Below, in pieces: positions 21,703 through 32,312 of a stretch of DNA of 64,000 nucleotides. Positions within the stretch are counted from its first letter, which is position 1. Each line of letters starts with the position of its first letter. A model generated the notes under the pieces. That model was not told the origin of the DNA, did no database searches, and saw only the letters and a list, made by a program, of their open reading frames with translations. The position numbers and the translations under genes are program-made. The DNA comes from Spirometra erinaceieuropaei (lineage: Eukaryota; Platyhelminthes; Cestoda; Diphyllobothriidea; Diphyllobothriidae): positions 2,668,326 through 2,732,325 of the forward strand of contig CACRXP010000007.1 of NCBI GenBank assembly GCA_902702965.1, read 5' to 3'.

Positions 21703-24411
21703 TTATTTAGATTTCAATATCGATAACTTAGGCGATAATCTAATTTCAGGTGGAAGATTATTCCAAAGGAAGGCATATTTGGAAGCAAAGAAAATGGAGC
21801 GCCTAGATGTTGTGCAAAGAGGCGGCGACGGCGGAATCACCATGAGGGAGTTGCGCGTGGCATAAGACTGATTTCTCGGATTGAGAGTGTCAATGAGCGG
21901 AAGACTGGAGCTAGAGTTGATGCGAAAAAGGAAGCAAAGGCCAGCTTCGAGTCTTCTAACCCACAAAAACTTAATGTTCGCCAGCTGACATCTCTGAGTA
22001 TAAGAACTACTGGAAGAAGCTTGAGAGAACAGTTTCCGGGTGAAAACCCTCTGAACATTTTCGATCTTATAGCGGTCGCAGGCGTTCATCAAACCAAAGA
22101 AAGGACAGCAGTATTCGAGGACAGGAGGAACAAACATTTGATAATGTCTTAGCTTTATTTCCGAAAGGAAAAATTATGCGATATGAATCCACATATCTGC
22201 TCGGCTTTGACAGTGATTCTAACTGCATGAGGTGATAAAGCAAGTTTATTTGTATAGCTTAGACCTAGGTCCTTTATGGCGAGGAATTATAAGAGTGGGT
22301 CATTCTGTAAGGTTATGGATTAGGAAGTTTGGCAGGACCAAGAGACAAGAAACCACACTTGGATGATGAAAACTCCATCGGCCATACTGAACCCCGTCTG
22401 CTTAAGCGTAGTAAATCGGCATCAATTTTTTCAACACAAACGTTTGCGGTGTCCTTAGAGTATGAGTAAACACACTTGAGGTCATCGGCATAAGTAACAG
22501 TTTGCGAATTTCCGAGTTCAGTCGAAATATCATTTATGTACAGAAAGAAGAGTAGCGGACCCAGGACCGTGCCTTGAAGTACGCCACTCGTGATCGAGTG
22601 AGGTGTTGAGTAGTTATTACCGACCACGACTTTCTGATATCGCTTGGACAGGTAGGGCCTGATGAAGTCCAGTAGAGGCGGCCGGATGCCGAGAGCTTCC
22701 AATTTTACTAAAAGACGTCTATGGGGCACCTTGTCAAAGGCTTTGTTAAGATCAAAGTACATAACTATCACTGACTGCCGCTCATTACGAAGAGAAGTTA
22801 TTAGCTTAAAAATGCGAAGATGCAAGTTTCGCAGGATCGTTCAGGTAAAAATCCATGCTGAGTAGAGCTCAGAAGCCGAGGAGCTAGACAGAAGTCAAGA
22901 ATTTCATTGAAAATAATCCTTTCATGAAATTTTGCTAGAGACGGCGTTTTGTGCACGCCCCGATAGTTATTGACATCGAACCGAGATCCAGACTTGAAGA
23001 CAAGAATGATAATTGACGTTTTCCATGTTTCAGGGAAGAATCCTTTTGAAATGTAAACCGAGAATAAATTACTAAGAAAATGGGAAGGTCGGGTGCTTGT
23101 TTATTATTCGGAATCTCGTCCGTTCCTGAGCAGTGTGAGTATTTCAAACGACTTATGTGTTTCTTAATGAGATCTGAGGAGACATCGACTGTACTCAGCG
23201 TCTTATCTGAAAGTGAGCGAAAGAAAGGGACTGGTTCGGACACAGTATTAAGGTGTTTTGCAATGAACTCATTAAACAACTCCGCTCTGCCGGTGTCATC
23301 GATGAGGAAGATTTTGTCATCATTTAGCAGGGATGTAAGTTCGTGACCACGCTTAGAGAAGGACCGATGACGGAAGGTGCTAGCGACGGATTTGCCAGGG
23401 TTCGAATCACTGAGGGCAAGTGATTTTCTATGCCTGTCGCGCACTTGGCTCCTCTCAAAAATCTCTGTGATTCTAAGATGGACTGATATGGAACTAGTGG
23501 ATGGGTCACGCAGCTGCCGTCTCAACTTTTTAGTCTGATGTGAAAAAAATGAGGAATAAGGAAATCTGAAGAATAAGGCTTGAGATATCTACGCGGAGCA
23601 AACGCTAGGATGTCCTTGGAAACATTGGACATGATATCACGAAGAATGGTTGCATCGCTACAGGAGAGAAAGCCACACCAATCCAAAGATCTAATATAGT
23701 TATTTATGAAGTCGTTACCTACGCAGTCGTATTTCATGTAAGTCCGAAGAACGCTGGTCTTTTTTGAAAAGACAAGCGGTAAGCAACAATGAATTAATAC
23801 GTTGTCACTGTCAAAGATGTACTTTTTTAAAGCAACAAAAAGAGGAGCATAGTCATTGGTAATTATTAGATCTAAAATGGGATTATTTCTTGCTGGAGAG
23901 CGCACCAGTTTGGACCAGTTAGAAAAATTGACAATATCTTGAAAGGGCTGGAATCTAGGTGGACAGCTATTGGCAACCCAGTCTATTTCAGGAAGGTTGA
24001 AATTCCCAGTGATTATTTTAACATCGAAAGCAGCTTCGAAATTAATTTAAAGATTTCACAGAGTTGTGAATCATCACTGGCTAAATAGTTTTGGGGATTG
24101 TAGATACAGCCAATAATTGCCTTTCTTTGCGGCGAGAGAATAGCAGATGCAAAGCAGCAGTTTCCCGAGAATGAGGTAAAATCCAGGTAATATGGAGAGT
24201 GCTTTATGTAAGATTTAAGATAAGGAAGACAGCCGTCCCCACGCCTAGTCGCGCGGTCTTGAAGGTAAAAACCGAAGTCATCCATGAGAAGGGCAGAGTC
24301 AGGAATTAGAGAATGGGCCCAAGATTCCGTTACACATATAATATCAGGCGTCATTTCGAGAACAATTGCTCTGATTTGGGTCATCTTGTTTATAACAGAC
24401 CTGACATTCAA
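21703..24411 (-). pseudogene. Endonuclease-reverse transcriptase ORF2 of LINE-B (frameshifted)
   Basis: The endonuclease N-terminus is at 24411 (NVRSVINKMTQIRAIVLEMT, then IICVTESWAH with the catalytic Glu), continuing to about 24013. After a frameshift comes NPILDLIITND (about 23880) and the rest to 23522. The linker and reverse transcriptase start at 23525-22935 (FNEFIAKHL, HISRLKYSHCSGTDEIPN). The reverse transcriptase core is 22825-22313: YFDLNKAFDKVPHRRLLVKL, SGVLQGTVLGPLLFFLYIND and catalytic YADDLK. The C-terminal domain is 22137-21703 (PPVLEYCCPFFG, FLWVRRLEAGLCFLF, FLWNNLPPEI). There are at least three frameshifts. Catalytic residues in the YADD box are preserved, but the gene is inactive overall. 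Confidence 0.85.
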
Positions 24412-24927
24412 TAATGTAATATCTAATGTATTTCGAACGGCAATGCCATTGTCGACGGTATTTAAAAAAATTTGGAGGCGGATATATAAGCTGTGAATTA
24501 ATGACGCTTGGATAATAAGTGCCAGTTAGTCTAGACTTATTGACGTACGGGGAGCCAGCATGAGAAGGCTCAGCATGAGACCTAAAGGATGTGGGGATAT
24601 AGTTTTCGAACATTGGAATGCTAGGGGAGTTAGAGCATGGATAGACTTGTTGGTAGTTAAATTGTGAAGAAAGGGGAGGAGGAGGGAGCCCAGAAGGAAA
24701 GTAGAGGCTAGTGGGGAGGGTAGGCAGCTGGAAGAATAAAAGTGTGGGAAAAAAGTCCAGGTTGGAAGTCAAAGGAGTTAGGGTGACGTACCTGAGAGCA
24801 ATTGGCTTAAAGCGGTGGGGAGCCTGAACTAGGCTGGGGCATAAATGACTTAGGGCAATTCATGTATGAATTATTTGCTGGATATATAGTAGGGCTTCGA
24901 TAAGTAACCGGTACGCAGGACAGATAA

Positions 24928-24934
24928 TTATTTG
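24928..24934 (+). repeat. Candidate target-site duplication of LINE-C, left copy
   Basis: TTATTTG directly precedes the start of LINE-C homology and recurs at 27200-27206 after its 3' tail. It is short and AT-rich, so on its own it is weak. It is supported by ORF1 continuity of LINE-B. Confidence 0.55.
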
Positions 24935-24937
24935 ATG

Positions 24938-26095
24938 AAATTTTGGGTCCGTTTATTCCTCGTTTTGTCCCCCGTAAGAAAATTATTAATGTTGGGGATG
25001 AGATTTTCCTACCTTTACCCTTTCGTCGCAGATTGCGCAGACTTTATCGTCGTTTCCATCTGCAGAACGATGTTTCTGTTCTGCCCTTGATTTGTGATAT
25101 TTTTGATCGAGCTAAGAGATTGTCTGAAGAAAAACAGCTAGCCGAAGAGGTCCACTTTACTGAAAACCATTCGTTAAGTGTCTCGAAACTTTTCTCTAGA
25201 AAAATACGAACTCAGAGAAAGACGCAGTATCCCATCCTTCGAGACGATCTCGGAAATCCCATAGTTGATGCCCAGTTAACCGCGGATAGCTTCAATGATT
25301 TCCTGTCCAAAACGCTTATTGAAGACTCGACCACTCCGCTTCCGACCATCCAGTCATTGACCGGGGCAGTTCTAGAAACTATAAGTTTCACTCTGTGGGA
25401 TGTGACTGTTGCGATTCGGCGTTTTCGTCAATCTTATAGTCCAGGCCCTGATGGTGTCCCAGTAAGCATTTTAAAAGTCGATGCAAACACGATCATCCCA
25501 TTCTCTCTATGCAAGATATTTAATCTTGCTCTTGAAAGTGAAACTTATCCTACCTTGTGGAAGGAATCACACATTTTGCCCATTCCTAAGCACGGCAACT
25601 CTACATCATTTGATGACTTTCGGCCAATAAACACCCTCCCCGCAGTTTCGAAGATCTTAGAGACATTGATCAAGGATAAGATGATGTGTCACTTAACAGC
25701 GAACAACTTACTGAGTGTTGCTCAGCATTGATTCCTCAAAGCTCGATCTTGTGACACCTGTCAACTCTCTTTCTTTGACTATGTTCTCCAATCTAGGGAC
25801 AATGGTTTTGCACTTTACACGGTATATTTCGATTTCTCTAAGGCTTTTGACCGTGTTGACCATGCTCTTCTCCTCTTGAAATTGTCCGCTTTCGGAATAG
25901 GTGGCAAACTTTTGAATTGTATATCCTCTTATTTGGGCACTCGCACACAACGAGTTAAGATTTCCAACACCATCTCCAACCCCACACGTGTGAGGAGTGG
26001 AGTCATTCAGGGTAGTGTACTCGGCCCGCTTTTATTTTGCCTTTTCGTTAATGATGTACCCGATTTATTTCAGAATGGTAGGCCTTTCATGTATG
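24938..26095 (+). pseudogene. Reverse transcriptase of LINE-C, interrupted by one UGA and the assembly gap
   Basis: One frame is open from 24943 to the gap except for TGA at 25729-25731, the identical position to the stop in LINE-D (SVAQH stop FLKARSC). Blocks are RQSYSPGPDGVPVSILK, FDDFRPINTLPAVSKILE, YFDFSKAFDRVDHALLLLKL and GVIQGSVLGPLLFCLFVNDV, then FMY just before the gap, where YADD would complete. Compared with LINE-D, C keeps the consensus FSKAFD where D has FTKDFD, so C is the better-preserved copy. Confidence 0.85.
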
Positions 26096-26996
26096 NNNNN
26101 NNNNNNNNNNNNNNNNNNNNNNNNNNNNNNNNNNNNNNNNNNNNNNNNNNNNNNNNNNNNNNNNNNNNNNNNNNNNNNNNNNNNNNNNNNNNNNNNNNNN
26201 NNNNNNNNNNNNNNNNNNNNNNNNNNNNNNNNNNNNNNNNNNNNNNNNNNNNNNNNNNNNNNNNNNNNNNNNNNNNNNNNNNNNNNNNNNNNNNNNNNNN
26301 NNNNNNNNNNNNNNNNNNNNNNNNNNNNNNNNNNNNNNNNNNNNNNNNNNNNNNNNNNNNNNNNNNNNNNNNNNNNNNNNNNNNNNNNNNNNNNNNNNNN
26401 NNNNNNNNNNNNNNNNNNNNNNNNNNNNNNNNNNNNNNNNNNNNNNNNNNNNNNNNNNNNNNNNNNNNNNNNNNNNNNNNNNNNNNNNNNNNNNNNNNNN
26501 NNNNNNNNNNNNNNNNNNNNNNNNNNNNNNNNNNNNNNNNNNNNNNNNNNNNNNNNNNNNNNNNNNNNNNNNNNNNNNNNNNNNNNNNNNNNNNNNNNNN
26601 NNNNNNNNNNNNNNNNNNNNNNNNNNNNNNNNNNNNNNNNNNNNNNNNNNNNNNNNNNNNNNNNNNNNNNNNNNNNNNNNNNNNNNNNNNNNNNNNNNNN
26701 NNNNNNNNNNNNNNNNNNNNNNNNNNNNNNNNNNNNNNNNNNNNNNNNNNNNNNNNNNNNNNNNNNNNNNNNNNNNNNNNNNNNNNNNNNNNNNNNNNNN
26801 NNNNNNNNNNNNNNNNNNNNNNNNNNNNNNNNNNNNNNNNNNNNNNNNNNNNNNNNNNNNNNNNNNNNNNNNNNNNNNNNNNNNNNNNNNNNNNNNNNNN
26901 NNNNNNNNNNNNNNNNNNNNNNNNNNNNNNNNNNNNNNNNNNNNNNNNNNNNNNNNNNNNNNNNNNNNNNNNNNNNNNNNNNNNNNNNNNNNNNNN
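26096..26996. other. Assembly gap (901 N)
   Basis: A run of N. By alignment with LINE-D it should contain the YADD box and C-terminal domain of LINE-C. Long open frames that cross the gap are artefacts. Confidence 1.
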
Positions 26997-27199
26997 CCCC
27001 CTTCTTGACGGTCGATATTCTACCACCGCCGACAGTTTTTTTCTCCTGAGCCCTCCAAACCACAAAAACCACCATCAACTATATTTTTATGCCTTAAGCT
27101 CAGGAGTTTTTTTTCACTGCTGGTCGGATTTGTGTTTAGTCGCTTCCCTTGACAATGCCTGTAAACTGGCATTAAAATAAAATTTACTTAAAATTTATT

Positions 27200-27206
27200 T
27201 ATTTGC
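27200..27206 (+). repeat. Candidate target-site duplication of LINE-C, right copy
   Basis: TTATTTG follows the AT-rich 3' tail of LINE-C. The next base downstream restarts LINE-B ORF1. Confidence 0.55.
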
Positions 27207-28004
27207 GGGGTTTGTAGACGTGCTGGGCTGAAAAGACTTGATAGATCCAAGAGAAGGTGGCGTACCCCTAAATGGAACTGTATTACCTTTCTAGTAGGTC
27301 GGAGTCTGATTCGGTTTTGGAGCCTCACCTTTCTGATGCCAAGCCACAGATGACTTAACTGTAGAGCTTGCAGCACCCAGTTGAACAGGGGAAGTTGTCG
27401 GTCTTGCTGATGTAGACAGATTTTCATGTGTCCCAGCAGGGCTATCCGGAGGACACGAAAAGACAGATGGGGCTGCTGCTGCTGCTGCTGAAAGTTTAGG
27501 GGCAGGCAAATGCGTCAAGTGGCTTGAGTGAGATGGAGATGTACATAGAAGGAAGGGGAAGTAGGGAGTCAGATGTCGCAGGAGTAGGACAAGCAGAATC
27601 CTCACGGCCACTTGTATTATGATCGAGTTGGGGAGCAGTAGACTGAGAAGCAGTGGAATTACGTGAGAAGAGAGACCCGATTCTACGCTCCATAGGAGTA
27701 AGATCATGACGAAGGAAAAGTTTTGCACTTTCCACGTACTCAGTGACATGATCTCGATGGGCAAAATAGTGTCAACGTCGATTGATAAAAATAATTTGAC
27801 TAAAATGAGTGGATTTTTGCTACGGGAGGACAAGCGTTTGACATCGGCTATTTTGTAGTTGAAACCACATGAATACAGAAAATTGGTAGCAACATCAATT
27901 GCCCGAGCAGATCGACAAACATTTTTTAGCAGAAAGTTGTAAGAACGCTTTCGTCTATCACCAGCTTCACTGGCGATCAGGTGAACGAGTCGAGACGCCT
28001 GCAT
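27207..28004 (-). pseudogene. ORF1 N-terminal part of LINE-B
   Basis: From 28004 downward the frame reads VHLIASEAGDRRKRSYNFLL and FLYSCGFNYKIADVKRL. After a frameshift near 27730 it continues as ESAKLFLRHDLTPMERRIGS, a block typical of CR1/jockey-group ORF1 proteins, where a helical nucleic-acid-binding domain is followed by a low-complexity tail. The tail has a run of six Ala (CTG repeats at about 27476-27490) and Pro/Ser/Thr-rich sequence. It ends at the LINE-C insertion point (27206) and resumes beyond it at 24927 in the same frame. One in-frame TAG lies at about 27291. Confidence 0.6.
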
Positions 28005-28150
28005 TCTTCAGAGGGAATATCGGAGATTTTCCCGCCGAATAAATTTCCAAGAATTGACAGCAAAGTGCAAAAAAAGAAGAGGGCAACAGGCCGTTCTGAA
28101 TGAATAGGCCTGTATTTAAAGAAATTCAACCAAAATAGCAGGGGCTAAAA

Positions 28151-28747
28151 TCGTTAGGTCTCGGAGAAAAACTACCTAAATAATATTCTCCACTTATCTT
28201 CAAATTTAAAACCAGCGGCTTGACCTTGACTTCTCTGGATTATTTGGCCGTTTTTGATTTTCAGCGCTTTCTCCCCTCTCTCACTTTCACATTCAGTTCC
28301 CTTCCTATCGGCCCGTTGTTCGGACTGTAGTCGAGCTTGTGGGTACTGTTACAGTCTTCTCCCATAGTTTCCGCTGCATCGGCTTACTCCTGTGGCCTTC
28401 AGTATGTCTCACGCTCCCTGGCAATCAAAACTGGAGCTTCTCAAGACTGGATAACAGCAAGGCTAGAACTCGAGGTCGATCCACAGTGAGTCCCCGCCTG
28501 AATAGGCTCAGTCGGACACTCGCGCTCGCCGAGGAGCCAAAAAGCTTAACCGTTCCCATTGGCCTGAAGAGATGGCATACGGAAACCGCTTGCTGGGACA
28601 CTTATACGCCCTCAGCTTTGGTAGCGATTGTTCAAATAACTGTCTTCACCCATGTGGGATTTTTAATATATCAGATTTTGACAGTGTCATGGATTATGGC
28701 TTCAGTCACTGGTTCATCTATCATCCGCACTAACGCGATCCCTATCG
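28151..28747. other. No gene recognised upstream of cox5b
   Basis: A plus-strand frame at 28339-28773 (144 codons) has no recognisable domain. I see no other structure. Confidence 0.35.
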
Positions 28748-28990
28748 TTGCTTGCCAAAACCAAACAAACTGAACCACAATATTTGTGCTCCGATCATCA
28801 TTTTCTGACATCAAGCGGCCTTTGTACACAGTTTCACCGACTGCTGCGAGAAATTTTAAATATAGCAAATGTACAGGGGCCTTCATCGGCGAAGAAAGAT
28901 CAAAATCAACTCAGCAAATTTAACGCTAAGAGGAAACCGATGGATTCCACTACAATGCATCGACTGTTGCGGAAAAGTGACCTTTGTTAA
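28748..28990 (+). CDS. Possible terminal exon of an unidentified gene upstream of cox5b
   Basis: The frame ends with TAA at 28988-28990. It is Lys/Arg/Gln-rich at the C-terminus (SAKKDQNQLSKFNAKRKPMD) and is followed 23 bp later by AATAAA at 29014-29019. The true start is unknown: a splice acceptor such as TTTGTACACAG (ending 28832) could begin the exon. No domain is recognised. If real, its 3' end lies only about 90 bp before the cox5b start codon. Weakly supported. Confidence 0.25.
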   Translation: MLAKTKQTEPQYLCSDHHFLTSSGLCTQFHRLLREILNIANVQGPSSAKKDQNQLSKFNAKRKPMDSTTMHRLLRKSDLC

Positions 28991-29013
28991 AAATCGGGAA
29001 TTTGTAGTTTGAA

Positions 29014-29019
29014 AATAAA
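29014..29019 (+). terminator. Possible polyadenylation signal AATAAA
   Basis: AATAAA lies 24 bp after the TAA at 28988. It could serve the frame ending at 28990, or be chance in AT-rich sequence. Confidence 0.3.
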
Positions 29020-29106
29020 GCGAATTCTCTCTCTCTACTTTAAGTGACTATAACGCACTTTGCGGGCACTTCAGGTCTGTTTGCAGTTTGACGGTCCGGC
29101 CTAAAT

Positions 29107-31887
29107 ATGGCGAGAATCGTTTCTCGTTTTGCTCCGTGGTTTTCGCGGCCACGTTTCTTTTCGGCCGTAGCTTTTCATGCACCACCAAATAGCGTCTATA
29201 GTAGAGTCCGAAACTTTATTATCAACAACCCGTCACTCCGCGATACAAGTATGCTTATTCTAGACATCGATTGATTCCCAGGCGCAACACCTTTATCTCA
29301 AGAACCATCTAAAAAGTTGAGTAAAATACAGCAAGAACTTTTGGAAGATCTAGAAGCTTCTGATGTAAGCATACTGCGTTTTTATTTAGCCCTAGGTAAG
29401 TTATCGAGATGTAAAAACTCGTGAGGCCGGGCCCTCGTCGAAGGAGCGCCCGAATCTGATTCCCTTCGATGAAGAGCGCCGCATACTGGGTTGCATCTGT
29501 AAGAAAAGATGTAGTTTATCTTATATCTGTTTGCATGACCTCATTTCTTCTGGTATTACGAGTTAATTTGCATCTCGTGACAGCGTTTTTCACTTCCACC
29601 CCTTCGAATCGGCTGTTTGTGTTGGGTCTTCTTTCTTGTTTTCATAAGTAATTCGTTTCTTAGTTATTAGTCAGTTGAGATCATAGAGCTACACGTCTCA
29701 CTGACATATACGTATTCCATCAAACTTGCTGACATCGGGTGCGTAAACTTTCTCTTCGAGACTTAGTTAACATAACTTTGACCGATATACTTCTTCAATA
29801 GTATTCCACAAACAGAAAATTAGCCTGCCTCCGGTCGAAAACATCTGAATGCAGTGTTAAATTATATTTAGAGGAAATATTAATGATTCTCTAGGCAAGC
29901 GGCGTTTTCCAGGGAGCGATCCTTTCAGAATGTCCTTTGAGCAAATTTTGTTTTCTGAGGTCTTGTTTTGTGTCCGGGTACATTCAGTGTCCAATTGCGA
30001 CACCGACAGGGAGAGTGGCGCATGAATATCAGGTAGGTCGTAATATCGGAAATTTATCATCTGAAGCCAAGTACAGCCTTCGCTGCCTCAAGAACCTCGC
30101 AGCTGCTGTAGACATCCGTCTGCTTGCATCAAACCCTTCCTGCCAGCTGAGGCCGACGATGGGCGCCATGAACTGTTTTCCGACGAAAACGATTGGTTGT
30201 CTAGAAAGTGTTGGTTCAATAGTACCCCCAAAGGTACGAGGCCACAAGCTTGTCTAGTTGAGATGCAAAAAGGCCTGCCGGGTCTGGATAATAGATCATT
30301 TCCTATGGGTCTTTCACCTCGATCAACCGTAACTGCGGCTGCAACCCAGTATTCACAGAACTTTGATACGGTAGTGTATTTGGAAAGTCAAGGCACTTGG
30401 CAAGAGCTTTTCTTCATTCGAAGTTCATGAGTACTGTTTAAAGATAATTGGTGATCTAATACACTGCGTCCTTCCTCAAGTTTCAAGAAACAAGACCGTG
30501 TCAACAAGCCAAACTGATGTTGCCGTCACGTCGCTCTTTTGAAATGACAGTAGACCGCTACCACATCGTCCACATCCTTAACACTTCTCCAAGTCTTCGC
30601 AGGACACGACGCTGTCTTAGCATTATCACCATCTTAACATAAATTTGTGATGCAGTGTCGTGGGTGAATGAGGTCGCCAAATCCGATCTGGTAGTGCCAG
30701 AAGAAGGCCCCTCTCGAGATTAACCGTTGTTAACTGGGAGAAGTTGGCACTTTCAAATACCCCGGAACGATATTGCCAAATGGGCAGAGTGGGGGCCAAT
30801 TCATCTTAAATGATGCCGTTTGCAGGGCTTTTGTAAACTAGAGGTTTTATCACTGTTGTTCGACAACCATCCTTTGAATGCCTTCTCTCAAGGGGAACAG
30901 TTCGAATTTAGCTCGAAAACATTGCAAGGACATCTCAAGCCACCCATGGGTGATGTTTGAGGCAATTTAGACACATTCTTCGTCGTCTGCCCCATGAGTT
31001 CAGTCTTGCTGCTCTTGATCCTATACCCTGTCCACCTGACGGCGGTGGTGGTGGCAACGGCGGGGAATACTAGTTCAAGACCCGACAGCATAGTCAGTCA
31101 GGATGTGGGAGTGACCCTTGGACATCCGGAATTCACTCTTCATCGCTGGATAAGATAGTAAGTCGACCACATCTATATTTACTGCAAGTAAAGGCACATG
31201 TGGGATATATTCTCTATCTGTCTTGGGGTTTGATGTCCGGAGGCGCATCCATGGACGGACTCTAGATTTGCATATGTTCTGAAGTAGCATTTGTTCTGTT
31301 GTGGAGGCAATACTTGACAAGTGTAGGCTTACCTTTTGTGGTTTGCTCCATTCTGGTCAGAAAACGCACTCACCTGCCGCGATGTTTCAACCTGCACATT
31401 TTTTTCGATTCTTCTCTTTGATTTCGCGGCAGCTCAATTCTCATCGTTTCTGCCTTCGCTTTTTCCATTTATGCTACATAGGAATACGGTGCGCGGTTTT
31501 AAAACAGCTCTTTGTGTACCCGTTCTCCCTCCAGGTCATGAAGACAATCATCACGTCAGTTATCTACTCCTCTATAAAGGCATTCCAACACGTTGCGGGT
31601 GTGGACATTGGTTCAAGCTTGTGGATTTTAATGAGTACGAGGCCGCTAGAGAGAGATACTGGAACAGTGTGAAAAATGAGCCGGAAAACGCAAAACTCCT
31701 GAAGGACTTGGAGGAAGCAGAACAGGAGCTACAGCATCTGCTTGAGGAGAGTAAAACTATGACCAAGAAGTCAGCTGGCGCAACGGAAATGATGGACAAG
31801 TTGTTGACCCAGTGGACCAAGTACAAAACCGCCTATGGGGAGATTCGAAGAATAATTGATATGGCGTGCGTCTCGGACATCCGATAG
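29107..31887 (+). CDS. COX5B: Cytochrome c oxidase subunit 5B, mitochondrial (4 exons)
   Basis: Nuclear-encoded zinc-binding subunit on the matrix side of respiratory complex IV. My splice model has exons 29107-29248, 29282-29364, 29396-29498 and 31535-31887, with introns of 33, 31 and 2036 bp, all GT-AG and phase-consistent, giving 226 residues. The N-terminus (MARIVSRFAPWFSRPRFFSA) is Arg/aromatic-rich without acidic residues, like a mitochondrial presequence. The subunit core runs from KERPNLIPFDEERRILGCIC to YLLLYKGIPTRCGCGHWFKL. Zinc ligands are Cys108, Cys110, Cys130 and Cys132, so the second pair is CxC rather than the mammalian CxxC. After FKLV (139) a charged, helix-prone extension of about 87 residues follows, absent from the roughly 130-residue mammalian precursor. 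Intron 3 contains an RTE relic. Identification is confident; exon edges come from sequence only. Confidence 0.92.
29249..29281 (+). other. Micro-intron 1 of COX5B (33 bp)
   Basis: GTATGC ... TTGATTCCCAG. It splits an AGC serine codon after its first base. Reading through gives a stop (TGA at 29272-29274), so it must be removed. Confidence 0.85.
29365..29395 (+). other. Micro-intron 2 of COX5B (31 bp)
   Basis: GTAAGC ... TTTAGCCCTAG in phase 0. The alternative acceptor TTTAG at 29389 would put TAG in frame, so 29395 is preferred. Confidence 0.85.
30740..31180 (+). pseudogene. RTE retrotransposon relic within COX5B intron 3
   Basis: TFKYPGTILPNGQSG (30744-30795) corresponds to the FKYLG...LLPNGQS block of RTE reverse transcriptases. 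Near 31035-31140 a shifted frame shows RRWWWQRRGN then SIVSQDVGVTLGHPEF, resembling the RRRRGG...WLDTVRxDV...GPEVFGL end. There are many stops. It is a fossil on the same strand as the gene. Confidence 0.55.
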
Positions 31888-31937
31888 AGCGCTGCTGCAT
31901 ACTCCCTGATGTTTCACTTATGCCGCAGTGCTTTGCC

Positions 31938-32312
31938 TCAGGCCACAGACCTCTTGACAGGGATTTTTTTTAACCAACTCCTAACTTTCTGTCTACTAAC
32001 TTCTTTCCACACCCCTAGTCTGAGTATCGGTAGAGAAACCTTATCGCATGTGTTCTGCTTTGTGGGTAACGTACCGTCATTAGGCGTGGTTGGTGGTCTT
32101 TGCTGTAGTTCTGCGATAGTTTGAATGACAGAGCCACCGTTCCTATCTGCGAGCCCGGCCATATACTTTTTTCTGTCCATCTTCGGAACTGCAGTGGTGT
32201 AAAAAGGACAGCTTTTATTGGTCCGCTTCGCTAAGGGCTGTCCGGCGCTCTGATATTTGAAGTTGTGGTTGGAACGGGTTGGGACCCCGAGAATAAGATG
32301 GGACTCTGACAT
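31938..32312 (-). CDS. Hypothetical convergent gene next to COX5B
   Basis: A 124-codon minus-strand frame starts at an ATG in a strong context (CCACCATGT) and stops 50 bp beyond the COX5B stop. The product begins MSESHLILGVPTRSNHNFKY and is Lys/Arg-rich at the end (KVRSWLKKIPVKRSVA). No domain is recognised. The donor-like GGTACGTTAC and acceptor-like ACCGATACTCAG inside it suggest that a short intron is possible. A second minus frame (32231-32524) overlaps upstream and could be an earlier exon. No homology is recognised, so this could be chance. Confidence 0.25.
   Translation of the reverse strand: MSESHLILGVPTRSNHNFKYQSAGQPLAKRTNKSCPFYTTAVPKMDRKKYMAGLADRNGGSVIQTIAELQQRPPTTPNDGTLPTKQNTCDKVSLPILRLGVWKEVSRQKVRSWLKKIPVKRSVA

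Larger units (their letters stand above)
24935..27199 (+). mobile_element. LINE-C: 5'-truncated relative of LINE-D, inserted in LINE-B
   Basis: The plus-strand element is closely similar to LINE-D from ATGAAATTTTGGGTCC (24935) to the tail CCTGTAAACTGGCATTAAAA near 27180. It is truncated about 830 bp further into the element than LINE-D is. The assembly gap 26096-26996 replaces the segment equivalent to LINE-D 14909-15896. The 901 bp of N is close to the 988 bp expected. Confidence 0.85.
20845..28150 (-). mobile_element. LINE-B: jockey/CR1-group retrotransposon split by LINE-C
   Basis: A minus-strand element with ORF1 at 28004-27207 continuing at about 24927-24400, ORF2 at 24411-21703, and a long 3'UTR ending with a tail at 20845-20880 (TTTTCATTAAAGACTTGTCG). 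LINE-C occupies 24935-27199. Removing it rejoins ORF1 in frame, and a 7 bp candidate target duplication flanks it. The 5' end is near 28150 and is approximate. The 3'UTR and C-terminal domain match LINE-A, so the two are one family. Confidence 0.8.

Noticed and set aside
25876..27180. Very long open frames crossing the N run on both strands
   Set aside because: They are artefacts of translating N. Only the LINE-C frame entering the gap is real.
31336..31534. Extension of the COX5B exon 4 frame upstream of 31535
   Set aside because: The acceptor TTCTCCCTCCAG at 31534 gives exact continuity with the conserved GCIC motif from exon 3, while upstream sequence has no similarity to the subunit.
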